A stretch of 64,000 bases of DNA from Niastella yeongjuensis (GCF_900110245.1 NZ_FOCZ01000002.1:1-64000); one strand, 5' to 3'. Positions 54,194-63,327 are shown, counted from the stretch's first letter. Notes: a model not told the origin generated them from the sequence alone. Program-made: numbers and translations.

Positions 54194-55819
54194 ATGAAGT
54201 ATTGGCCGCTTTCAATTCTTTTCCTGATAGGGGAGCATGCGTTCTGTCAGCTGGATGATATCCCGGCAAGAATGGCGGTGTATGCTTCCCGCAATAATGC
54301 TGATCAGTTGTTTGTTCATACCGATAAGCATATTTACACCAACAACGAATATATCTGGTTCAGCGGCTGGTTGCTGCACTGTGGCAATGATTCCATGCCC
54401 TTACACCGCCTGCTTTCGCTGGCGCTGGTGCCGGCTGATACCCGCACTCCCGGCATTCAACAAAAGTTTTTCATGCGCAATGGGTATAGTTATGGCAGTA
54501 TGCAACTGCCCGATTCCATTGCCCCAGGGGTATACAAACTGATAGCCTATACAAATGTGATGGGGCCAGACAGTCTGCCCCTGGCTTTGTTTACACAGGA
54601 CCTGTCGATCCGCTCCATTCGAAAGCCCGATATTGTAGCTGCTGCTACAATATTGGAAGATACAACAGGGAAAAAGGATCTGCTGCTCACTGTTAGAAAT
54701 AAGGAAAATTATCAGCCAATTGCCGGCGCCGAATTGTGGGTGTGGTGTGGGAACAGCAAAACAATAAAAGGTATTACCGATAAAAAGGGCACTTATCGGC
54801 TTAATCTATCTCTTGTTGACCCGGGCAGTACGGCTTTCCCCATTATTAATACGAAAGTGAAATATCAGGGTGATATAACCTATCTCCAGAACAAATGGCC
54901 ATCAAACACAGCAGACCGGCAATTGGATGCGCGGTTTTTCCCTGAAGGAGGTTATCTGGTTACGAATACCATTTGCAGAATTGGGTGGGAGTCAAAATCC
55001 AGTGCGGGTGAGCCGGCCACAATGCGGGCCATTGTTTTTGAAGATCAGCAGCCCATCGATACCATTACAACAAATGAACAGGGATTGGGTAAGTTTGATC
55101 TGCCTGTGCATACAGGCGTCTCTTATAGTATAAAACCCATTGCCTGGCCGGCTGAGTTACAATTGAAAAAAGAGGGCTATCTCCTGCCAACGGTATTGTC
55201 AAAGGGAGTAACGATCAGTATTCCAAAGGCGATAACCAATGATTCCCTTTTTTGTAAGATCTCTGCAAGCGGGTATTCACAGGTGAATATAGTAGTACAT
55301 AATTACCGAACAGTTTTCAAACAACAGGCACTGGCGTTAAAGCAGGGTGTCGTTCGCGCATTGCTTTTATTGGATGATGTTCCCAAAGGGCTTACCGCCA
55401 TAACCCTGCTGGATACTAATAATCGACCGCTGGCAGAACGCATCTTCTTCGCCCATTATAATAGTAAAACGATTTGTACTGTTACTCCGAATCAACAAGC
55501 GTATGAAAAGCGCCAGAAAGTAACTGTTTCATTTCAACTGAGCAAAAACGGTCAGCCCGTTGAAGGCTTTGCTTCTGTTGCCAGTGCCCAGGCTAATCGT
55601 TACAATTTAAGTAAACAACAGGATATTGAATCCTTTACCTATTTGCAGTCGTCATTGCAGCATGTACCGGATTATACCAATGGCGAAGGGTATAAAAATG
55701 AGGATCATCTAGAGAAAGTATTGCTGGTGCGCGGCTGGCGAAGATATACCTGGCAGGAAGTACTGACTGATAAACAGCACCCGCTTCCTTTTATTCAGCA
55801 GCTTTCAGTGGAAAAGTGA
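54194..55819 (+). pseudogene. Macroglobulin-like surface protein, 5' part of a frameshifted gene
   Basis: The 541-residue product has a signal peptide (LSILFLIGEHAFCQ) followed by the Bacteroidota MG2-like opening (DQLFVHTDKHIYTNNEYIWFSGWL) and further macroglobulin-type beta domains (LDARFFPEGGYLV). It ends with LLVRGWRRYTWQEVL ... QQLSVEK and TGA at 55817. In intact relatives the protein continues through a carboxypeptidase-regulatory domain to the C-terminus; here that part is the next frame. The break lies at a run of four As in GTGGAAAAGTGA. One more A would restore a continuous frame across 54194-56601. The upstream part could still be made, so pseudogene status is not certain. Confidence 0.6.
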
Positions 55820-56601
55820 TCGCCTCCGGAAAAATAAAAAGGCCCGTTACAGTAACTATTTTGAATGGCAGCACAACCCTGCCTTATACAACCACAGATC
55901 TGTCGGGAAATTTTGACTGCACGTACGACCAATTGCTGGTTGACCAGGGCAAAAATTTATGGATAAGTGCTGGCGATAAATATTCAGGGCACAAAGTAAA
56001 CATATTGGACCCATTCATTACCATTAATAAGAAACTGGCCGCTGGTGTACATTTCAATACTATAAATGTAAACAGGTACTTACAATATGCCGGTGACCTT
56101 ACTTTGAACGATCTAAATAAAGTAAAGCAACTGGCCGTGGTTACTGTCACTGCGCATAAGAATAATGACAATTCAATATGGGGTACCAGCGCCAATGCCT
56201 GCGGTGATTTTGTTTGTCCCTGGAATATACTGAATTGTCAGAACCATGCCGGTTTCCCTGGCAATCACCTGCCTGAGAAGGGAAAAACATATAATATTAA
56301 TGGTGGTGGCATGGTCACTTATTGGGGGTGTGCCATGGAAGAACCCAATACAACCATACTACAGTATGAGGGAATTAAAATGGGAAAGGAATTGTATAAT
56401 ATTGGCGAAGAAGAAATTGCCAGTCCCGGTCCATTGTTCGTATCAACTATATACTGGTCGCCTGCGTTGGTATTTGACAAAAACGGTAAAGCCGAAGCTA
56501 GTTTTTACACCAGTGATATTACGGGACGTTTTCGCATTGTAGTGAATGGGATGGCTGCTAATGATGTTTTTTATGCTACCGGTACCATAGAGGTGAAGTA
56601 A
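55816..56601 (+). pseudogene. 3' part of the frameshifted macroglobulin-like gene
   Basis: The frame opens with a GTG that overlaps the preceding TGA (GTGA) and encodes 261 residues without a signal peptide. It contains a carboxypeptidase-regulatory beta domain (VTVTILNGSTTLPYTTTDLSGNF) and ends with a macroglobulin-type C-terminal piece (WSPALVFDKNGKAEASFYTSDITGRFRI). As an exported protein it cannot work alone without a signal, so it is best read as the rest of 54194-55819. Translational coupling by GTGA is a possible alternative. It overlaps the following ATG by 1 base. Confidence 0.6.
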
Positions 56602-57725
56602 TGTCCATTATTAAATTATTACATTCAACGATGAAATATTCAGTAGTAAAGATCATTTGTTGCAGCCTGCTAGTGCTGGCTGCCCGGTTATCGTATTCGC
56701 AGGACAGTATTAAATACGTAGATGCCGCCACATTGATGCTGATCGGTAAAGCCAAAATTACCGATTCCATTTATCAACGCATTGATAGCATGGAAGCGAA
56801 GGATATGCCGCAGGCAGTGAAGGGCCTGGCCAAACAAAGCGCAGGCATTGCCATTTTGTTTGAAACCAATAGCCGCAGCATTCGCGCCAAATGGAGCCTG
56901 CCAAAAGAAGTGTATTTGCACAACATGACACCCGATGCCCATAGCGGCCTCGATCTGTATTGTTATAAAGCCGGTAAATGGCAGTTTGTAAGCATAGGGC
57001 GTGTGGCGCCTGGCATCAGTCAAAACCAGTTGATTGTTCAGAACATGGACAACACTGTAAAGCAGTTTATGCTTTATCTGCCACTTTACAATGGCATAAG
57101 CCAGTTGCAGATCGGTATACAAAATACAGCAACGATCAACAAACCTGCGCAGCCTGCTATTAACATTGCAAAACGAATTGTTGTATACGGCTCCAGTGTG
57201 GTACAGGGAGCTTCAGCCAGCAGGGCAGGCATGGCATACCCCGCTATGCTGCAACGAAGGACCGGGTATGATGTTATAAACCTGGGATTCAGCGGCAGTG
57301 CAAAAATGGAAATGCCGCTCGCCAAGTACCTGGCTACTGTGCCCGCAGATTGTTATGTGCTGGATTGTATTCCTAACCCCAGCCCCGAGGAGATCAGTGA
57401 AAGATCATATCCTTTTATAAAATACCTGCACGAGCAACAACCTGCTATTCCCATTGTGATGGTGGAAACCATCTTCAGACAAAATGGATTGTGGGACCAA
57501 CAGGTGGGTAATACAGTTAAAAGGCAGAATGAGGCGATCAGAAAAACTTATGAGCGATTGAGAAAAGAAGGCGTAAAGAATATCTATTATCTTGAATCGG
57601 ATAAGCTCATCGGTGATGACCATGAAGCTACCATCGATGGCATTCACTTGACCGATCTGGGTTTTACCCGTATTGCAGATGCAATACTGCCGGTAATAAA
57701 GAAAGCATTGGCTGAGAAGAAATAA
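56601..57725 (+). CDS. GxDLY/SGNH-hydrolase family esterase
   Basis: The 374-residue exported protein has a signal segment (ICCSLLVLAARLSYSQ). An N-terminal beta domain contains GLDLY, the GxDLY motif (PF14607 type). The C-terminal SGNH/GDSL hydrolase (Lipase_GDSL_3 type) has VVYGSSVVQGAS as block I (Ser nucleophile), NLGFSG as block II and DGIHLTDLG with Asp/His near the C-terminus. It probably removes acyl groups from glycans or small substrates in the periplasm. The ATG at 56601 overlaps the preceding stop (TAATG). A start at Met11 (56631) gives a tighter signal. Confidence 0.8.
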   Translation: MSIIKLLHSTMKYSVVKIICCSLLVLAARLSYSQDSIKYVDAATLMLIGKAKITDSIYQRIDSMEAKDMPQAVKGLAKQSAGIAILFETNSRSIRAKWSLPKEVYLHNMTPDAHSGLDLYCYKAGKWQFVSIGRVAPGISQNQLIVQNMDNTVKQFMLYLPLYNGISQLQIGIQNTATINKPAQPAINIAKRIVVYGSSVVQGASASRAGMAYPAMLQRRTGYDVINLGFSGSAKMEMPLAKYLATVPADCYVLDCIPNPSPEEISERSYPFIKYLHEQQPAIPIVMVETIFRQNGLWDQQVGNTVKRQNEAIRKTYERLRKEGVKNIYYLESDKLIGDDHEATIDGIHLTDLGFTRIADAILPVIKKALAEKK

Positions 57726-57726
57726 C

Positions 57727-58404
57727 TTATTTCTGGTATTGGTATTCGATGCCGTTTGCGAATGGCGTCCACCAGCAGGCTTTTTGGCCACATGATTTTA
57801 ATGCATTGTTAGCCCAGGTATTACAGGTGTGAAATAAACTGTATTTGCCTTTTGCTTCATAAAAGGCATCGTGGTCGCCATAAGGTTCAACGGCTGTGAT
57901 GGCAATGGGTTTACCTGATGAATTAGTTTGCAGGCTGTTTTCAATGAATATAATTAACCGTTTGTATTGTTCGTTGGAGAGTTCCAGCTTTACACAGGTT
58001 TTTCCTTCTTTTACTTTGTTAAGATAGTTGGTGTGTACAGCTGTAGAACTTAACCAGAAAGCAGCTTTTAGCGCAACACTGGCTTTCAGCTGGGCCATGG
58101 TACGCGTTTCGAGATAAAAGCCCTTGTCGCCCCAGCCAAAGGCAATATAATTGAATGCGGTGTCGCGGGTACGGGTATTGGTATACAGGATACTTTTACT
58201 CCAGTCTATTAGTTCTGTTTTAACAGGAAGAATCAGATCGGTATGTACAGGATTTGTTTTGATGTATACTGGAATCTGGTGTGCAGTATTGGCTTCGGCT
58301 TTAACCGTTAGATGTGACAAAGTCCAGGCACTACCCAAGTACAGGAGTAAGAGCAGGATAAGGGTTAAAAAGGTATAACCCGTGTATTTGAAAAGCTTTC
58401 TCAT
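57727..58404 (-). CDS. DUF2459 (TIGR02117) family membrane-anchored protein
   Basis: The 225-residue protein has one N-terminal membrane segment (FLTLILLLLLYLGSAW). The family's conserved blocks are NPVHTDLILPVK, AFGWGDKGFYLET and SLFHTCNTWANNALKSCGQKACWWTPF, with a conserved His and a Cys in the last. DUF2459 proteins have unknown function and are often single genes. It converges with the esterase gene (1-bp gap). Confidence 0.85.
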   Translation of the reverse strand: MRKLFKYTGYTFLTLILLLLLYLGSAWTLSHLTVKAEANTAHQIPVYIKTNPVHTDLILPVKTELIDWSKSILYTNTRTRDTAFNYIAFGWGDKGFYLETRTMAQLKASVALKAAFWLSSTAVHTNYLNKVKEGKTCVKLELSNEQYKRLIIFIENSLQTNSSGKPIAITAVEPYGDHDAFYEAKGKYSLFHTCNTWANNALKSCGQKACWWTPFANGIEYQYQK

Positions 58405-58609
58405 GTGGTTATTGATCTTATCTTAATTCCGCTAACCCCATGAAAGTAACCTATTTTTCGTATAAATAACACTTACTGGTAATGGTAATGCGGATAGTTT
58501 TAACAGATAGTTATCAAGCCCGGTACCCACTTACACTATTGGTACATAATTACCCGTATAATTCTACCCGCATTTGTACTAATAGACTGTTGTACTCAGT
58601 TGTTGCATG

Positions 58610-58933
58610 TTACTCCGTTTTATAAATAGTCCTGCCCTGGTATTCGGCTGCTATTACTTTACCATAAACGATCTTTGTCCAGCCATTTTCAAAGCCATGA
58701 TTATTGGCGATCAGGTATCCTTTGTTAGTATCTTTCTTTACTATTTTATGCGCGTCTATGTACCTGCCTTTTACTTTACAAAATACAATATCGCCGATGT
58801 TATAGTCAGTTGCTTTTATAAAAGTTAAAAGGCTTCCATTTTTCAATATTGGCAACATGGAGTTCCCAAATGCTTTTAATTTTCCGGTTCCGGCTGTCTC
58901 TAAATCAGACTTGAGCCGTTCATACTTGTTCAT
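58610..58933 (-). CDS. Small LexA/signal-peptidase-like (S24/S26 fold) protein
   Basis: The ATG at 58933 gives 107 residues. A frame open to 59005 would run through the terminator. The protein has the core of the S24/S26 peptidase fold: GNSMLPILKNGSLL, then YNIGDIVFCKVKGRYIDAHKIV. The Ser of GNSM and the Lys of AHKIV would be the catalytic dyad. No DNA-binding domain and no membrane helix are present, so it is neither a full LexA nor a signal peptidase. The terminator separates it from the RING-like gene upstream. Role unknown. Confidence 0.6.
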   Translation of the reverse strand: MNKYERLKSDLETAGTGKLKAFGNSMLPILKNGSLLTFIKATDYNIGDIVFCKVKGRYIDAHKIVKKDTNKGYLIANNHGFENGWTKIVYGKVIAAEYQGRTIYKTE

Positions 58934-58966
58934 CTTATAAAAAATTCCTTCTGGTCTTAGTATTTG

Positions 58967-58996
58967 AAAACCCCAGGTACATGGCCTGGGGTTTTT
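58967..58996. terminator. Terminator of the RING-like gene
   Basis: An 11-bp stem AAAACCCCAGG/CCTGGGGTTTT with a 7-nt loop lies 2 bp after the stop of the 58998-61229 gene. T tracts are present on both strands. Confidence 0.75.
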
Positions 58997-58997
58997 A

Positions 58998-61229
58998 TTA
59001 ATCAATCAACAGCTTTGTTACTGCTGCCGTATTTTGTGCCCACCTGGTAGTATACACTTCATCTGCTTCCGGTGTTTCTACCAGTTGCAGGTGCTGGGCT
59101 TCGGCCTTTATTTTCAATAACTCACCAATGGTTAATTTGCTGTTCAGTTTCTTCAACAGGGCTTCCACATTCCGGGTATCCAGATTTTGAACGATCTGCC
59201 CTGAGAATTGCATTTCAAGCCAAATTATCTCGCGGCGTTGAACATCCAATACACCAAATACCAAACCCTTGCTCAGGTCATTTACCACACGCACCTGGTG
59301 TTGTACGCACGATGGATCATATGCCACGCCTGTATTTTCAGACACCGTCATTTTATGTTTACTGTTCATCCATCCGACTACAAGGTTAGGCGTAATGCTA
59401 CCATTGCTATAGGCGTTGCAGGTAAAGCTTACGTATTTAGCGCCCGCTTTTTGCAATTCGGCCAGATCTATTTCAATGTATTCGGCTGTACCGATCTTGT
59501 TAGGTATATGCCTGATGTCGCCGCTATGTTTACAACCGGTAACCGTCAGGGCGCTGTAAGAACAGCGTTCCGTTTTGTTGTTATAGGCAATTAAACAGCT
59601 CAGGTCCATATCCATATGCTGGGCATGTAAACCGGTTCCCCATTGCATAAACAGACGAACGGAATTGCCTTCCACGGCGAATCGGGCACCCATTAATGCA
59701 GCCGACATGTCCTGCACGGTATCGCTTCTATCTCCTATAGAAACAGGTATTTTGAACAACGAAGGCTCTATATACATGGTTTTTCCTGTTGCTGGTATTT
59801 TGGCAAAGCGGGTTTTAACCGCCAAAAAGCACAGATCAACAACAGCAGCCTGCATTTCCTCCAACTGCTCATCGGTATACATAGCCAGCATCCGGTTAGG
59901 TGGAATGTTCTTATTCACCCCGCCCAGTGGTTTTACTGAGCGGGTATTTGTTTTGTCGAAATAATTTTCAGCATACATGGCCAGTGTGAACAACAGACGG
60001 GCCGGTACTTTATCGATGATATCCATAAAAGCCGCGATGGCAATATCACTGCCAAACCACAACATGTTGGCGAACAAAGAACGGGCAAATAATCCCGGAC
60101 GTTGTTGCAGTAATGCAAAGGTGGTGGTTACATCATAACGCAACTTGTAGTGCTCTACCAGTCCCTGCCATACTTCGTAATCCTCTTTATAGAACTTATC
60201 CAGCAGGTCACGCAGTTTATCATATCCTGTACGTTTGCTGTATTCAGCCAGTCGCAGGGCTCTGATAAAACGTACCCACATACCGCGTTTAGGGTGCATC
60301 ATTTCGCACATTTTTGCGGTATCGAGGTTCATGTTGTTTAACCAGGACGCAACCATAACACTTTCTTTGCGAGTGTATTTCAGTTTCAGGGCCGCTTTTA
60401 CGTTCAGCTTTGTATGGGCGGAATTATTCAGTTTCGCTACCAGGTGGCTGTTGTTGGTTACTTTGCGTTTTAAGATAGTGCCAGGCTCAATAATTTGTAA
60501 GAACCCGGTATGTTTATACCATAAGTAACGCAACACATCGGTTGGTGAGTTGAACAATGACTGTACTTTCTCCGCCTCGTTACGGCTGATATAAAGATCT
60601 GTCACGGCCATCAGGGTTTCTTTCATCCCTACCTGTACTTGTGGTAAAGGCAGTTCTGACAACAATATCTTCAGGCTATCCATTTGGGTAGCATCCAACG
60701 CTGTTTTAGACGATAACAGATCAGCCAGAAAATTAGCGGCATCTTTTGACGTCCACAACTCAAGTATTTTTTGTTCACTTCCCTGTTTGTAATCTTCAAT
60801 GGCACCAAATTCAAATGGGGTACCACAGAATGGGCAACCATTATAGCGCTGCAACGGGAACGTATTGGCCGGGATGGTATGTCCGCAAGGCAGTACTGGC
60901 CCTTTGGTTTTATAGATATTGGCAAAGAAGGTCACAATATGATCTATTATAGATTCACCGGTTGGAACCAGCCAGTCTTTCACCAGCGGGGTCCAGTTTT
61001 TGTTCACACCAGTCACGTCACGCAACATTTCCAGTATGGTTAACTGAAATCCTGGTACGGTGTTATTTAAAGCTTTCAGCAATGGTTCAGAAACGCCATA
61101 ACCCAGGCTGGCTAAATTAGCTACCAGTAAACCTGTGTTTCCCGTAAGGGTGTCATAGTTATTGGTGATAGCATTGTCTGGGATAAAAATAGCCTGTTGG
61201 CGGATGCTGACTTTTAATAAAGGATTCAT
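58998..61229 (-). CDS. RING-like/TerD-like protein (MXAN_6230/SCO0854 family)
   Basis: The ATG at 61229 gives 743 residues. A frame open to 61310 adds 27 unlike residues. Residues 115-135 have a zinc-binding half-RING pattern: LPCGHTIP, then CPFC (Cys115, His117, Cys132, Cys135). Residues about 200-480 are helical repeats. The C-terminal ~220 residues begin with an Asp-rich TerD-like block (MDMDLSCLIAY), then SALTVTGCKHSGDIR and AEYIEIDL, as in TerD stress proteins. The combination fits the MXAN_6230/SCO0854 family, of unknown function. It is not Ro60: I see no von Willebrand MIDAS motif. It reads away from a tRNA-like RNA locus 89 bp upstream and from a divergent WYL regulator. Confidence 0.75.
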   Translation of the reverse strand: MNPLLKVSIRQQAIFIPDNAITNNYDTLTGNTGLLVANLASLGYGVSEPLLKALNNTVPGFQLTILEMLRDVTGVNKNWTPLVKDWLVPTGESIIDHIVTFFANIYKTKGPVLPCGHTIPANTFPLQRYNGCPFCGTPFEFGAIEDYKQGSEQKILELWTSKDAANFLADLLSSKTALDATQMDSLKILLSELPLPQVQVGMKETLMAVTDLYISRNEAEKVQSLFNSPTDVLRYLWYKHTGFLQIIEPGTILKRKVTNNSHLVAKLNNSAHTKLNVKAALKLKYTRKESVMVASWLNNMNLDTAKMCEMMHPKRGMWVRFIRALRLAEYSKRTGYDKLRDLLDKFYKEDYEVWQGLVEHYKLRYDVTTTFALLQQRPGLFARSLFANMLWFGSDIAIAAFMDIIDKVPARLLFTLAMYAENYFDKTNTRSVKPLGGVNKNIPPNRMLAMYTDEQLEEMQAAVVDLCFLAVKTRFAKIPATGKTMYIEPSLFKIPVSIGDRSDTVQDMSAALMGARFAVEGNSVRLFMQWGTGLHAQHMDMDLSCLIAYNNKTERCSYSALTVTGCKHSGDIRHIPNKIGTAEYIEIDLAELQKAGAKYVSFTCNAYSNGSITPNLVVGWMNSKHKMTVSENTGVAYDPSCVQHQVRVVNDLSKGLVFGVLDVQRREIIWLEMQFSGQIVQNLDTRNVEALLKKLNSKLTIGELLKIKAEAQHLQLVETPEADEVYTTRWAQNTAAVTKLLID

Positions 61230-61286
61230 AATACTTAATTTAAAAAACCTGATAATTTTGTTGCTTGTTACTTGGAAAAAGTGGAT

Positions 61287-61544
61287 TTGGAGTAAGCAAC
61301 AATTGACCATAGTTCAGCGAAGCAGGTTGGACTCGAACCAACGACACAAGCTGGATGTAAGTGATAATTGACCACGGTAATTCTCAAACAGATCACCAAA
61401 TTGAATTGAAGTATGTTTAAATTGACCGATAGTAATTTTAAAACTTTTCTTTGCTCTAACCAACTGAGCTACTGCTTCGGATATCAAAAACGGTAATTGA
61501 AATAGTTTGTTTTAAATTGACTTGAAGTAACTTTTTCTTGACCA
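61287..61544. repeat. Four to five copies of a 23-26-nt direct repeat interleaved with tRNA halves
   Basis: On the plus strand the units start at 61287, 61351, 61406 and 61522. Each reads TTGRAGTAA (or close), 5-6 variable bases, then AATTGACCA or a near match. A fifth, weaker unit is at 61496-61521. The spacing between units is irregular (41, 31, 66 and 0-1 nt). The tRNA 3' half lies between units one and two, the 5' half between units three and four. Units three and two can pair (AATTGACCG with CGGTAATT, one bulge), so the repeats may also be part of an RNA stem. They could be operators for the WYL regulator, RNA modules, or both. The rest of the 521-bp gap (61230-61750) shows no gene. Confidence 0.75.
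61318..61479 (-). ncRNA. tRNA-like RNA with anticodon arm replaced by a ~110-nt insert (Y-RNA-like)
   Basis: On the minus strand from 61479, CGAAGCAG pairs with CTGCTTCG at the other end (8 bp). TA and a D arm follow (GCTC, loop AGTTGGTTA, GAGC). The T arm is GTTGG, loop TTCGAGT, CCAAC. Instead of an anticodon arm there are about 110 nt, in which CGGTCAATT pairs with AATTACCG around a 37-nt loop. No CCA is encoded (the 3' end reads GCTG). Total 162 nt. This layout (tRNA-mimic ends, extra stem inside) is like the tRNA-like module of bacterial Y RNAs. An ordinary tRNA with a group I intron is excluded by the size. Confidence 0.65.
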
Positions 61545-61750
61545 TGAATTTGATACAGCAAATATGCACGCATCACTACGCAGTATAAGTGCGCGGCGAA
61601 AAATTATTTTGTCTGCCTGGGTTTAATTGTCTGGTTAACACGCAATTAAAGCTGAAAATAATTTCCGGTTTAAATAAAATATGCTGGAAGTGCGCAGCTG
61701 TATTGCGTATAAAAAATTGGTGTATTACTTTTACCACCCCAACCAACGTT

Positions 61751-62770
61751 ATGTCTGTAAATAAACTGGCCCTTATTCGTTATAAAACCATCGATGATTG
61801 TCTGCGTAACAGGTATCGTAAATGGACCCTGGACGACCTGATTGAAAAAGTAGCCGATGTGCTGTACGAAATGGAAGGAATTACCACTGGTGTTAGTAAG
61901 CGCACCATTCAGGCCGATATTCAGGTAATGCGCAGTGATAAATTAGGTTACAATGCCCCCATCGTTGTGGTTGATAGAAAGTTTTACTCCTATAGCGATT
62001 CCGAATATAGTATTACCAATGCTCCGGTAAACCAGGCCGATGTAGAAAAAATGAAAGAGATCGTGGGTGTGTTGAAGCAATTCAACGGGTTTACCTACTT
62101 CGATGAAATGAGCGATATGATCGCCCGCCTTGAAAATAATCTGTACAGGACCGAAAACCAGGGCCGTAATTGTATTCAATTTGAAAATAACCATTTGCTA
62201 AAGGGGCTGGAACACATCAATCCCCTATATCAGTCAATACTGCAAAAAAAATCACTACTGGTAGAATACAAGTCGTTTAAAGCCGCCGCCTCCCAACATA
62301 TTATATGTTATCCTTATTTGCTAAAGGAATACCGCAACCGCTGGTTCCTGATAGCCCGGGCAAAAAAACGGAATCAGCTACTGACCATGGCCCTCGATCG
62401 CATCATAGAATTTCAGGAGCTTTCCAAAGAGCCTTTTAACGATCATGACGGAATTGACTTTGACAACTACTTCGATAATCTCATAGGGGTTACCAAGAAC
62501 GAGAGTGATAAGGCAATTAAGGTAGTATTGTTTGTTGACAAATTCAATGCGCCATATGTATTGACCAAACCCATTCATCATTCCCAACAATTGTTAAAGC
62601 AGGATGAGCAGGGTATTATCATCCGCATAGAGGTGGTACTGAACTTTGAACTGGAGCGGGAGATCCTGGGTTTTGGCGAATGTATGAAGGTATTGTCACC
62701 GCGAATTCTTGTTTCAAAAATACAGCGACGATTAAATAAGGCGATGCAGGGGTATGAACCAGAAGCATAA
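61751..62770 (+). CDS. WYL-domain transcriptional regulator
   Basis: The ATG at 61751 gives 339 residues. A frame open to 61589 adds an unlike N-terminus. The N-terminal winged-helix region (residues 1-70) has WTLDDLIEKVADVLYEMEG and SKRTIQADIQVMRSDKLG. The WYL domain (about residues 165-240) has SLLVEYKSFKAA, PYLLKEYRNRWFLIARAKK and LALDRI, and a WCX-like C-terminal extension follows. WYL regulators sense nucleic acids or nucleotides in several RNA or phage-stress systems. It is divergent from the RING-like gene with the tRNA-like RNA and repeats between, and is the probable regulator of that gene. Confidence 0.85.
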   Translation: MSVNKLALIRYKTIDDCLRNRYRKWTLDDLIEKVADVLYEMEGITTGVSKRTIQADIQVMRSDKLGYNAPIVVVDRKFYSYSDSEYSITNAPVNQADVEKMKEIVGVLKQFNGFTYFDEMSDMIARLENNLYRTENQGRNCIQFENNHLLKGLEHINPLYQSILQKKSLLVEYKSFKAAASQHIICYPYLLKEYRNRWFLIARAKKRNQLLTMALDRIIEFQELSKEPFNDHDGIDFDNYFDNLIGVTKNESDKAIKVVLFVDKFNAPYVLTKPIHHSQQLLKQDEQGIIIRIEVVLNFELEREILGFGECMKVLSPRILVSKIQRRLNKAMQGYEPEA

Positions 62771-62894
62771 CAATTTCATCATATACTAACGGTGTCACGT
62801 GTGTATATGTGAAAAAGAAATGAAAAAATAGAAGATTGGTTATGAATTTAGCCGGGTTCTCTTTTGTAGCTTTAGTGCCATTAAAAACCTTCCC

Positions 62895-63314
62895 ATGGCT
62901 AAAAGTGTAAAAAAGGCAATACCAAAACGTAAGCCCCAAGCCCACCTTTCACTCCAGCCTGGTTCTAACGCTACAACCAAACCCACAAACCATACCAACA
63001 TGCCAAAACTAACAACCACTTCACTGGTTGCAGAAAGCGCCCCGCATTCCCTGCAGGTGAGCATCACCTTTACATTTACCGGAGGTATAGGACAGGCCAC
63101 TTCATTACTATTCAGAAATGGCGTGCTGATCAATATGCAAAGTATCAGCAGCAGCGGAAATATCCGGTTTTCAGAGGTACAAAGCGGTGATTCCATTTCC
63201 GTAAATGGCGTTTGCACCGGCCATGCAGTTATTGTCATCGATACTCCAACTGTTCCCGTTTCTCCCCAACAATTTGCTGCAGGGATCATCCTTACCGGCT
63301 ATTTAATTCAATAA
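62895..63314 (+). CDS. Hypothetical protein
   Basis: The 139-residue protein has a very basic N-terminal 30 residues (KSVKKAIPKRKPQAHLSL) and a beta-rich remainder (SLQVSITFTFTGGIGQATSLLFRNGVLI ... GDSISVNGVCTGHAVIV). There is no signal peptide or known family. The first part could be a leader or unstructured tail. It is 13 bp upstream of the last gene and likely co-transcribed. Confidence 0.5.
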   Translation: MAKSVKKAIPKRKPQAHLSLQPGSNATTKPTNHTNMPKLTTTSLVAESAPHSLQVSITFTFTGGIGQATSLLFRNGVLINMQSISSSGNIRFSEVQSGDSISVNGVCTGHAVIVIDTPTVPVSPQQFAAGIILTGYLIQ

Positions 63315-63327
63315 TCAAACAGGCAAT

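Noticed and set aside
58998-61229. Ro60 (TROVE/Rsr) protein
   Set aside because: The neighbouring tRNA-like RNA suggested it, but there is a half-RING zinc motif and TerD-like blocks, and I see no von Willebrand MIDAS motif.
61318-61479. Ordinary tRNA gene interrupted by a group I intron
   Set aside because: The insert is about 110 nt, too short for a group I intron, no anticodon stem remains around it, and no CCA or splice-site logic is visible.
61287-61544. CRISPR array
   Set aside because: The repeats are 23-26 nt, only partly conserved, and irregularly spaced (41, 31, 66 and 0-1 nt); two of the intervals hold complementary tRNA halves; no cas gene is near.
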